A stretch of 64,000 bases of DNA, taken from positions 151,844,699-151,908,698 of the forward strand of contig NC_092050.1 of the NCBI RefSeq assembly GCF_003086295.3, in the 5' to 3' direction. Shown piece by piece: positions 1-12,700 of this stretch; position 1 is the first letter of the stretch; every line of letters begins with the position of its first letter. A program made the position numbers and the translations under genes. The notes below the pieces were generated by a model. That model ran no database searches. It was not told the origin of the DNA and worked only from the letters and a program-made list of their open reading frames with translations. The stretch comes from Arachis hypogaea. Its lineage: Eukaryota; Streptophyta; Magnoliopsida; Fabales; Fabaceae.

Positions 1-1425
1 TTTAGTAATCTAACAATATACTTTATATCATATTTTTAAACATTGATAGCTAAATAATGACAAAAAATAATAAATTTTGATAATTATTTAGTATTCCTCT
101 TCTTATTATTTTATTCTAAAAATTGAAAAAAACCAAAAGTAGAATTAAAATTTTAAACAAAATAAAGAAAATTAAACCTTTTTTATTTTTCGATAAAATA
201 AAATAATTGACGTAGATGAAGCAATAAAATTTATTAGTTTAATGAATAATTTATTTTTTTTATTATTTTTTTTTTGGAGTTAGTTCAAGGTCCACAAAAA
301 CAAACCTGATTCAAAGAATGGCTAAGTTTTTACTGGTCTATGAATTATATAAGAGTATAAATTTATAAAATGTCTAAATTTTATAAGAAAATATTATTAC
401 TTTGAATAAAAATAACTATTAAATAATATTGTTTATATTATCATAGTTATTATTATTTTTGTTTTTTTTTTTTACCAAATATAGGAGACTCGAATCCGCA
501 ACCTCTTAATTGAGTATAGAGAGACTATGCCATTTGAGCTATTACTCATTGGCATTATTATTTTTGTTCTTGGTATTATTGATATTATTATTGTTATTAT
601 TAAAAGAGACATTTTTGGATATTATTAATCTTTAGTTCTTTTGGCTATTTTTTAGTCTATAAATATTAAATTATCTTTAATAGATAAATTTCATTAATTT
701 ATGTGTTTAAACTCTGGAAAATTTGGATGCAAGTGAAAACGATTCATGTGTGCAAAATTTTGGTAAATATAGGTGCAAACTATAATTTGTACTTATATTC
801 AAAAAAATTTTATACACAATAAACATATAGTTTGCACCTATATTTATCAAAGTTTTGCACCCATGAATCATTACCATTTGCATTTAAATTTTTCTGAGTT
901 TAAACACATAAATTAATAAAATTTATCTATTAAAGATAATTTAGTATTTATATTGACCAAAAGATGGCCAAAAAAACTAAAGATTAATAATCTCCAAAAA
1001 TTTCTCTTTTAATAATAACAACAATAATATCAATAATACCAAGAACAAAAATAATAATAACTATAGTAATATCGACAATACTGTTTAATAGTTATTTTTA
1101 TTCAAAATAATAATATTTTCTTATAAAATTTAGACACTTTGTAAATTTATACTCTCATATTATTCATAGATCACCAGTCAAAATTTAACAATTCTTTGAG
1201 TCAGGTTTGTTTTTGTGCACTTTGAACAAAGTCCAAAAAAAATAAATTATTTATTAAACTAATAAATTTTATTGCTTCATCTACTTCAACAATTTTATTT
1301 TGTCAAAAAAATAAAAAGGTTTAATTTCTTTTATTTTGTTTAAAATTTTAATTCTACTTTTGGTGATTATTTAGCCATCAATGTTTAAAAATATGAGATA
1401 AAGTATGTTGTTGGATTACTAGATT
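1..1425. mobile_element. Large foldback (inverted-repeat) element, left end at or beyond window start
   Basis: The first ~780 bases are repeated in inverted orientation from about 826 to 1425, around a loop of roughly 40 bases near 785-826. Matching pairs include TTTGCACCTA blocks beside the loop and the outer GTAATCTAACAA / TTGTTGGATTAC pair. Arms differ by point changes plus one insertion, a SINE in the left arm. No coding sequence is visible. The left terminus and any target-site duplication cannot be seen because the window begins here. This is a non-autonomous foldback element; its superfamily is unknown. Confidence 0.8.
464..553 (-). mobile_element. tRNA-derived SINE, ~90 bp, with 15-bp TSD
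   Basis: Read on the minus strand, this contains a pol III A box (AGCTCAAATGG) and B box (GGATTCGAGTC) in tRNA-like spacing and ends in an A-rich run. It is flanked by identical 15-bp copies of attattatttttgtt at 449-463 and 554-568. The opposite arm of the surrounding foldback has the same site uninterrupted at 1044-1058, an internal empty-site control that proves insertion. Not a functional tRNA gene: it cannot fold into a normal cloverleaf and carries a tail. Confidence 0.85.
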
Positions 1426-2622
1426 AAAAAAATTGACTAAAAAATTGAGTCTATGATTAAATGATAGCTAAAAGAATAAATTTTAATGATCTTTTAGCAT
1501 TTCTCTAATAAGAATAATAGCATCGTTTAATAAAATAACGTGAATAATTGTAAAACAATTTCATAACAACATGTGGTATATTTAATAAAAAACTGTTTAC
1601 ACATATTTCATATTTATCTATTTCGTAATTTAAAATATATAATACAAATTCTTAGCTAATATTTTCTAATTAATAGAAAATAGTAATTATGTACGTAATC
1701 ATTAAAACTACTCTCATCACTTTAATGGAATTTTTATTTTTAAAATACATTTTGTCTAATTAAATAATAATTTTTTTTAAAAAAATAATTTTAATAATTT
1801 AAAAAAATATTTTGTTAAGAAGAATTAGATAACACCTTATATTAGATTAATTTTAAAAAAAAAACAATTGTTTCATGTTTGTTTTTGTCCAATTACATAT
1901 AAAGTCCATATACATGAAAATTTTTTTTAAAATGTAATTACAGATGGACCCTGCAGTACATACAGCACTCACCTACCTAATAGAATCATTCATAATTATT
2001 ATTGTTGCTACTTGTCCTTTTTTTACAGGTCAGTCAAAATTTAGTCATTCTTAGCCACTATATTCTTAGCCACCAAAAAATTTTCCATATATATTTAGTT
2101 TTATCTTCACAATTCACTTCAATTCAATCAATCAAAAAATACAAAGCATAATATTCTTCCTCTCTTCTTTTCTTATTCTTTCACAGTTTTATCAATATCT
2201 AAGGAATGAACTAGTTGCATGCTCTTCATGCACTTCTTTAGCTTAATATTCACAACAGGATTCTGTCCTTAAATCTGGATCACTTTGATATATATTTTAA
2301 ACTAAATACGAATGATTTAAAGTGTGGAAGACCGAAATGCCAAGAAAGTACAGTAGCATAGGTGAAACGCTTCCTAAGTTATATGTATACATGCGTTGCA
2401 TATGTTGTAGACAATCAATTACATAAAAGATAGCTACTAAATTAATAATTTGTATAAAATATATATATTAAAATCAAATTAAATAATATATATTTATATA
2501 TAAATAGTTAATTTGGTAATTGATTCTTAGTATGTATACAGTATTTTTTAAAAATAAAATTAAAATCCGTGAGTCATGTGTGACATATATATCATCATAA
2601 TCTTGTAGTAGTTTTCTTAGTT
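1426..2622. other. Intergenic, AT-rich, downstream of the cyclase gene
   Basis: No coding region is recognisable. This stretch lies 3' of the minus-strand cyclase stop codon and should contain its 3' UTR and polyadenylation region. I cannot place a cleavage site with confidence. Confidence 0.5.
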
Positions 2623-3244
2623 TCAGGCATATAAAACTCGGCGGCGATACTCTCCCAAAGCCCATATGGGAAATGTGTTTCTATATAATGAGTAGTTTAG
2701 GGTACAGTTCCTCATAAACACTCCCGTTATTCCCTGCATAGTTTAATTGTTTTGTTCATTCATAACTATACATACATAAAGATAAGTTTGATGAGAGAAT
2801 TATGATTAATAATAAGTTAAAACTTATATATATGTTACCTGCTGTGGGAAGTCTCCATCTTCCATTTGTGAATTGATTAGTGTCTTTATTCCACGATGTA
2901 TAGGTGTTGGATCAATCTTAGCCTTGTTTGATCACCAAAACATTAATTATATAATTAGCACAATAACTTTATTTTTGTTTTGTTAAAAATATAATTATTT
3001 CTATGATTTTTTCAGTCAATTTAAATTAAAAAAAAATCATAATATAGTATTAAATAACAACTTTTATAACCGAAAGATTTAGAATTTAATTCTTGTTAAA
3101 TTCTAAAAAAAATTTTGGCATAAAAAAATTAAGAAAAAGTCTATACAAAAATTTAGATAAATTTAAAAAAAAATTCTTATTTAAAAGAATATGCTAGAAA
3201 TATGACTATTTATGTACTTTCTTCTATTCTATTAAGATGTTAGA

Positions 3245-3285
<41 letters not shown>

Positions 3286-6200
3286 CTTCATTGTTGTTAA
3301 TTGTTGTGCTATACGTTAATTCTTCCTTGTATATTCCATGTAGTTATTAACAATAAAGCCTCTTGAACTTAACATATATATATATATATACCGTAATAAG
3401 GAACACCTTTTATATATGATAGAGTCACGTGTTGAAAGTTGAAACTTGAAAGTGTCATAGCATAATGTTATTAGTAAGATTAAAATGAAACACTTTTAGA
3501 ATAAAATTTTTTATTATAAGAATAATTTGAGAATAATATACCATAAAAAGTGACATTAACTAGGAAATGTGAATGAAACACAATTTTAAAATAAAATTTT
3601 TCATTATGAGTATTTCGTGAATAATAGAATAGTGACATTATCAATTAAGAAATAATAATATTCATTTTTTTATGTACAATTTTCACTGGTTTCAAAACAT
3701 TTCGATTTGTTTACTAACCTGGCCTGCACCAATAAGAGACAACAAAGCCCATGAAGTTTGAACTAAATTTGCTTCATTGCCTTCTACATTAGTATACACC
3801 TAATTAACAAGGAAATTAAAACACATGTGAACCTTATGCGAGTAGTAAGTACTAAGTAGTAATTATTACAATTCTTGTTTACCTTCCTATATTATATGGT
3901 GCATTATTCAAGTAAAATGAATAATACAATGTAGTTATAATAAGGTACCTTGTTTTGGCTTGATAAATAACTTTCACTCCAACCACCATTGGGAAGCTGC
4001 TTTGACAACAAAAATTGACATGCTTTGCGCAATGAAGCACTGTTTTGATAGTTCTTTCCACATGCTCTCAATCCCTTTACAGCAAACCAAGTTCCATAGG
4101 TATAGCAAATACCCCAACAACCATACCTGTATAAGTGTTTTGTCCATAGTGGTGAATTATGAACTTTGTCTCTTTTTATTTTTTTTCTTAGGTATAATTA
4201 ATATATAATGAATCTTGACCTCTTCTATTGAACCAAATAAAGGTTAAGACAAGTTAAATAAACAACTAACTTTAGCATTAATATATCACAAGATAGATAC
4301 TCTTTATTTCAAAATTTATTACTTTAGAAATTCGGTATCACTACAACAAAAATAATTTAGTGACAAATTTTCGGTATATATTTTATTTAATTTATATTTT
4401 ATATCAATTATATATTTATTGTTATTATTATATATTATAATGAGAATTATATATTTTTATGCTAATAAAAAGGTCTTTATCAGCAACGCTAGAATTGTTA
4501 CGGAAATTTTTTAGCAACAAAACATAAAACGATTAATATTTAATTACTAACAGTAAATATATTAGCAACTATTTTTATTATCGCTAAAAACAAAATAAAT
4601 GACCGCTAAAAATGATTTTTCTAGTAGTGTATATCCATAATCCAATATATTATTTATATTTAAGTGTATCAAATTATTATTAATTACTATTAATATATTC
4701 CATTAAAGTTTAAAAATAACGGTTATTTTAGAAATGGGAGGATTACTATAATTATAATTAATTATACAAATTATGAGTAATTTAATCTATCTTATATTAT
4801 AACCAACAATTCAGATAGATATTAATTTAAATCCTAAATGTATAATATTCAAGTGTAAAATAATAAATGAGAAAAAAATGTACAATACCATGAGCCATCA
4901 GGATTTTGTGTGTTTTTAATGTAGCGGATTGCTTGGGCAATAGAATGATCAACTTCTTTTCTTCTATGGTTTGGATATAGCTTTCTAAACAGAGCTAGGG
5001 CTTCCATTGCTGATCCTGTGCATTCTACGTACCTATTTTACTCAACATGAACCCCAATAAGTAGGAACAATAAGATAACATGCCAAAAATAACAAAATGT
5101 TTATGGGTATAATAATTATCTTACTCCCTCTCGATGAGAGTTTCTTCAAAAAATTCTGTTGGATTGAATTTCTGCAATACACATAAATTCTCACTCAATT
5201 GAAATAATATATTTATGACAGTTTTAAACTGCAGCAAAATAGATCTAAAGTGTTTGATAGACTGCCGACAAATAAATTTATGATAATTTTTAAGAATGTT
5301 AATATAACTGTTGCTATAGCAAAGATCGAGTCATTTGTTTTTGCGATAGTTTATAAGTACCATATCTTATTCTAAAATTTGTTATTTTATTACGGTGGTT
5401 TCAAACTATCAAACCGTCACTATTTAAAAATATAGGATATTTTTTTGTATTGGTTTGTAATAGTTGCAATTACTTAATTTTGTTTGTGATATTTAATGTA
5501 ATAATTGTATAATAAACCAAAAACATGTTCGTCCTACATATTTTATATGCAAATATTTTTATAACTATACTAGGTGTATATTAATTAAAATCAACCATTA
5601 ATATAAAATACATGTTAAAATATAAATATTAACACATATATTTATTATACACAAATATATTAGTAGTTAATTTTAATCTACACATAATATTTTTATATTT
5701 TTATATTAATCTTATCTTTAACATAAAATATGTTATCTATATGTATTCTATATATTGAATACTAAATTAACATATAATTCTACTCTTAAATAGAATCCAA
5801 CAATAGATTCAAAAATATAAAATAAAAAAGTAAACGAAAACTCGATGTCACATATTATAAATTCTTATATTCTAAGTTCTTATTACCTCTAACCAACGGT
5901 AGGCTTTAGAAGGTTCCCAAGCGGGAAAACCGCCATTAGTACTCTGAATAATACAAGAAGATATCAAGCATGCATCTAGTACTTAAATGCTCAAATTTAC
6001 AAATAGAAATAATTTGGTAGATAGAATTTAATTGGAAACCATACCTGTAGAGAAAGAATGACATTAACAGCATCATAAAATCTCTCTGGTTCCATTTTTT
6101 CTCCAACTAGATCAGTTGACATCTCTGATAATAGGAGTGAAGCCTATAGATAATTTTAGTAGTAAATAATGTCAAAGTTCAGGAGATGTAATATGTAATA

Positions 6201-9200
6201 ATTGAAAAGTTAATTATTATAATCCTCCAACTAATAACAATTTGTGGTTGTTATGATGCAACATTTTGGCAAATCCAAAAATATTTTAGGGCAAAGTTTA
6301 AGGTTAAGAGTTTATATTAATCTGGAATGGGTTTTACTTGAGTTGGATGAAACCTTAATCAAAGCCATATAATTCTTTGAAAATTTGATTTTTTTTTAAT
6401 CAAATTATTAGTTAGTATTTATTTAATTATTATACTTTTATAGTGAATTAACTTTTTAACATTACATGCATGATCTTATTATTGTATTAAATTAATTTAA
6501 CATATACATCTTGTGAAATGTTTATTGAATTTTGTCTTTAATCTAAAGAAAGCCAACTATTTCACTAAACAAAAATATTTGGGAGACAATAACGAACGAT
6601 TCAAATAAGCTAAAAAAAACTGTCTTATTTTATATTTATTAATTACTTTTAAAATAAATACATAATATTAGATATAATAAATATGTAATTTTAGATGTTA
6701 TAGACATAAAATTATAAATATTATATGTTAAATAAGATAATTTTAAATTATTGTGTTCTTAAATTACTCTTCACTAAATTAGAAATAACTTGATAAATTT
6801 ATTAATTAATTTACTGGAAGAATTTGTATGAACCTGTAATCCTTCAGCTGTACAATCAGAGACTTGCCAACCTTGGTCATGCATTGAGAATGTCCATGAA
6901 CCTTTTGAGATGTGTCTATACATTCCCATGAAGTCACCACAAGGGTTTTCACTAACCTTCAATTTCAAATCAATGTCTCTTTTAATAGTAATTATTGTTT
7001 CAAAAATCATATAGTATAGATATGTATAATGAAGAAACACTAATAATTAATTAATTAATTAATTAATAGTTATTAATTGGTACCTGTGAAGCCTTGACAA
7101 AATCGTGAGCTTTTTTAAGTGTAGGTCCATACTCTTCACTTAGATTACAAGCAAGTATTGCTTGTATAGCAAATGCTGCATCCCACATTTGACTACCAAA
7201 ACTCTATATCAAAATTAATTAAGGTGACAATTAATAATACTTATAAGGATAATAAATTTCATATTTGAACTAGTATACTTTGTTGTTTAATTAATTCAAC
7301 AGATAAAATATTGAAACAATGCAAAATGTTTTCTTTTTATCAAATATATATATACTACCACAAATGTGGTCTATAAACTATCAAAAATGCTATTTGTATA
7401 TTAAAATTAGTCACTAGTGTATTTATGTATAAATACATGTGTGATTTAATTTATTTTCAATGCATATTTATATTTTAACATGTCTTTTATACTAATGGCT
7501 GACTTTGATGACTGATTTTATTGTATACGTAACATAGTCAATAAACTATATATAGCAATACTTAACCGATAATATGCATTAAAATTAAATATAATCTACA
7601 TTTCTTATAATAATTAAACATTTAAACTAATTCATTCAATTTCACTAACCTGAATTTTCAAGCCATCTTCGGCAAGCCAAAAATAATCTGGAATTCGAGC
7701 TAAATGAAGATAATAGGCCTCTGAATTAGGATCTTCAACCCAACGCGCAATCAAACACAAAACCTTCAATTTTCATCAATTGTGGTTTTTAAATAAAATG
7801 TCAAGCTAAGCTATAGGTAAATACATTAACAATCTAACAATGGTGATATATATCAATTCAAGATATTAATATTAGTATTTATAATTTAATTTAAGAAAAA
7901 GTATAGGGTACCAACATATTATCTGCCAACTTATTACCAACAATAATTAATTATTATATTTTAAACACATATATAAAAAGACACATCCAGAAAATAGATT
8001 TATAAAGACACTTCTATTAAATATAACCATAAAAAAGATATTTTTATTAAACACAGCCACAAAGACACTTCCATTAAACACAATTATAAATAAGAGTTAG
8101 CAGAATTTGGCAAAAATGCTATTGGTAACGTAGCGGGATTGTTAATTTAAACATGTGTATACCTTTTCTACACTTCCAATGCAAAGGTATTTACTGTTTT
8201 CATCTTCATATCGTACATGATTAATTGCAATTTCTAATGCCTTTTCTCTAAGCTTAGAAAAAGGCCAACAATTTAGCAAAGGCTCTCCCACATGATGGAG
8301 AAAATCCCATAAAAAATCTTGGATCCAAGGATGTGGATAGTATAGATCCTCCTGAAATTGAATTGCATGCAATTAATGTGTATTTTTTAATCTAGTTAAA
8401 TGTGTCACTAAATAATTTATCCAAACCTTTGCAACATTTTTTCGAGCTTTATTCCAATTGATTTGTTCGTAAGGTTCATTGTACATTTCAACTCTCAGAG
8501 ATTTGATTAAGCCGGTAATAGTTCCCACAAATCTCTTTCCGAATAAATATGACATCGGCATATAAACCAACCGACAATAGCACAACATATTTCCTGCCAT
8601 ATAAGTGCAAAGAAAAAAACACAAAAACCAAATATTTATTATAAAGAGGAATAAATAGCTATTATGAAAGATTTAGATGCGAATAAAATGGACCATGAAA
8701 AAAAAAATAAAACTAACGTTGTATTTACGAAAAATAAATCTTTTAGATAAAAATAATCAATGGTCAAATTTTTGTTAATTCTATTAAAAAACAATCAAGA
8801 CATTTTTAATAAAGTAAAATAATTAATTTGTCCCAAAATCAAGACATTTTTCTAATTTTATTAAAAAAAAATTTAAATAAATTTGTCTTGTAATAAGTTT
8901 ATATTTATGTTTATAAATAATTGCCAAAATAGAGCTTAAAGAATTTGAAAGGATGAATGAATTGACAAAAACCTGGATGAAAAGGAACAAATTTGGGTAG
9001 AAGCCAAAACTCTGGTGCTAGTGGATTGCACCCCGACCATTCATAAACCCCAAGCACCTGCTTCACCAAGTACTATATGTTAATAACTACGTAGATCAGA
9101 GTATCCTCTCTATGTGTTATCTATTATCTATGTTTTACATTAATCATCTTTTATTTGGTGAAAATTACAACTTCTTTTTAATTTATATATATAAATTTTT

Positions 9201-9717
9201 ATGTATATTGTCGTACTCATACTTTTTCTTTCAATTTTTGCATTTCGTATTATTTATTCCAAAAAAATTAAATTATAGAAAAGAATCATATAAATAATTA
9301 TATATTTAATATATTCTTTCAAATAATAGGTTGTTTTAAACTAAATAAAATTGAATTTTAAATTTTTTATCATAAAAATTTTAATATCAATTTTATGATG
9401 AAATTATTTATCTCAAAAACTTAAATTGGTAGAATAATATGAATTATCATATTACTTATATATTTAACACGCGAATCATTTTAATATGATACGATGATTA
9501 CGACGACTATAATATTTTAAAAAATATTATTAAAATTAAATTAATATTTTTTATTGTTAATAAAAAATACTGATTAAAAAAAGTGTTACTAAAATATAAA
9601 TAAAAAGTGCGCCTTTAATTTTAACAACACTTACACACTTATTATAGCCACCATAACATAGTCATACTAGAATCTATCATCTAACACCATATATTCTTAT
9701 CCATGCAACATATAGGT

Positions 9718-9784
<67 letters not shown>

Positions 9785-12700
9785 TGTTTACCGTGACCCA
9801 AAACTTTCCCCACGAAGGAATAGCCAGCAAACTACCATGGTCAAGGATCCATTTTCTGGCTCTAGCCATTGCCATATCTTCACCATCTTCGGGTCCTTCT
9901 CCAAGTATTCTCAAAGCAATGTAACTCAATGATGATCCAAACATTGTGCTGTGACCTTCTATATGGAACCCCCAACCACCGTCTTTGTTCTGTTTAATGA
10001 CAAAATGTTAACCATAATTATTGTCAAGTTCAAGCATATTTAATTACACAAATGATGACTTATTCATGGCAGTTTAATTAGTAATAATAGATATACTCAC
10101 CTGATGATTATATAAATACCGAATGATTTCTTTTTTATGCTCTGGTCCTAAAACATAATCAAGGGATCCTGTAATATAGAGTGCCATTACCTGTTCATCA
10201 GGTGATGATGATATCAATAGGTAAATTAAATCAAACCCAAAAAAGAGAGTAATGTATATATTTAATAAAATTTAAATTAATTTTAATATTACATTTTTTA
10301 TAGTTAAAAACAATGGTGGATTACATTTACTATGATTTTTTAATGTAATCATATTTATAGAATATTAATACCAAAGGTTGTAGGAAAAATAAAGGGCCAG
10401 CGGACTCAGCAGGCCAGTGGCCATCATGGGCTTGAATGGATGAAAAGAAAGTGAGAGCCCTTTTCATTGTTGTAATCAATGCTTCTTCTGTTACATTTTC
10501 CTTCTCTTTCACTTTCACTGCTTCTCCCATTGCTCTACACTCCTCCTTTCTTAGCTGCCACATCAATTTTGAAAATAATTGGAATAAAAACGGTTTAGTA
10601 ACAAAAAAATATTAACTAAAAATAGACAGAATTTATTTTATTTAATATTTATTAATTATTATAATAATTAATAAATATTAAATAAAGTAAGTTTTGGTGA
10701 ATTTTTTTTGTTTTCTTAGTATTATCGAATAAAAATGTTGACAAACGAGAATAATAAACAACAAAGAGTTTTGCTAGGGAACCAATTAGGGTTAAGTCAA
10801 TTTCTGCTAATTCTCTAATAAATTAGATCTCAAAATCCGTCTTAATAAAAGTAAGTTGATATATATAGATGTTTCTTTTGTTAAGTATTATAATGTTTTT
10901 TTTTTATACTAAATAAATATTTTTTAATGTATTTTTCGAATTTTTTATATTACAGATGTGAAAAAAAAGTTTTTATAATTTTTAATTAGGTTTACCTAAT
11001 TAATTTCTAATTATTTAAATTTTAAATTTAAAAATTTTAAAATTAATTATTAATAATTATAATTAATTGAGTTGTTTAATTCTTCACTGAATACACACTT
11101 GATTACTTATACTTTTCCAACAACAAAACAACCAACTTTGCTTTCCAATTTATTGACCCCTTCCTTATAGAGCATCAACTAACATTGGTTCTGAACTTCT
11201 GATATTCAATTACCATTCACCAATCACCACGTACATCATTATTAATTTATTATTACATTCCCATCTATCATATACTAATTACTAACATTGGAGGATTTAT
11301 CAATAGATATTATGTTGGGACATTGATAGGTATTTAATTGCTTTCTAAAAATGGCTTCATTAATAACTAGCATCCATCAAGCCGCTTTTTATTGATTATG
11401 TATAAAGATTTTAATTTCAATATTATTAACATTAAAGTGTAGAAAAAATTAGCTAGGGGAAAAAAGAACTTGAAAAAATATTGTTTGAAAAAGAAAAAGA
11501 AAAAGAAAGTGCAAATGCTTGTTTTATGAAGGTTGGTTTGGGAGGAAAAAAATTAAGTGTTTTTCTTTTTATAAATATCCATATTTATATATTAGAGATG
11601 ATACTTTTAAATTTAGTATTTTTATCAATTTAAAAATTTGAGTAAACACTTAAATTAGTCTCTGAAAATTTTTTAATCGGATATTTTAGTTCATAATAAA
11701 GTTATATTACTTTTAAAGTTTTTAAGATGGATTGGTCTCTCTATAAAGAGAATTAATTTATATTATGATGATATTTATTAGAGATTTAATTAATTGCCTT
11801 ATAATAAAATTTAGGGGTTAGAAACTTATTTATCAAATAGATATATTAAATATTTTATTATAAATAATAGAGAAACAAAACTGTTTGACAAAAGTAATAC
11901 TTAAAAACTTTTAAGGTAATAAGAATTTATTGGGAATCAAAATATCTAATTTAAAATTTATTAAGGACCAATTTAAATATATATTCTAAAAGTTTTATAT
12001 TCCTTTTATATTATTATTTTATATAAATAAACAGTTTTAAAAAGTTATAATAAGAAATATGAGTATAACATTAAATTTTTGGTGTTTATCTTGAATATGC
12101 ATCATACTTTTCTTTTATTATAAACCAAAATTTAAACTCAAAACTTATTATTTAATTCTATAACTAACAATAACAAAAAAGAAAGTAAATAAGATAGTAT
12201 GTGGAAAAGGCATAAGTGATATATTCGGAAGGATTATCTTTTGTAAATAATTTTTTAGGTTAATTATAATTTTGGTTTTTAAAGTATAGGCTGAAAATTT
12301 TTTTCGTCCCAAACTTTTTTTTACATACAAAATCGTCTCTAAATTTTAATTTGGTTTTAAAATTGTCCTTAACTTAGGAATCAAAATCGTACGGAGATAG
12401 CGGCGAAACCGGAGATAAAGGTGAATCGTAGACATCTTATTCTTCTTCTTCCCTTTCCCCCTTGGGAAGAGCAAAAACACTCTCTTTCTTTTTTTTTTTT
12501 GTATCTATTTTATAATTTTTTGTTATAGGTAATTTGGTCCAAAATTTTAATATTTAGGTCAAAATGATGATTTTAAAATTTGATTTTAAACCTTAAGAAC
12601 GATTTTGTATGCAAAAAAAAAAAAAATTAGAGACGAAAAATTTTTTTTTGGCCTATACCTTAGAGATGAAAATCTTACTTAATCCTAATTTTTTAATATG

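Noticed and set aside
464..553. Possible tRNA gene (A and B boxes)
   Set aside because: Has a poly(A)-like tail and target-site duplication and does not form a proper cloverleaf, so it is a SINE.
9703..9944. Poly-Asn and poly-Leu ORFs on both strands
   Set aside because: Translations of the (AAT)21 microsatellite running into cyclase exon 4.
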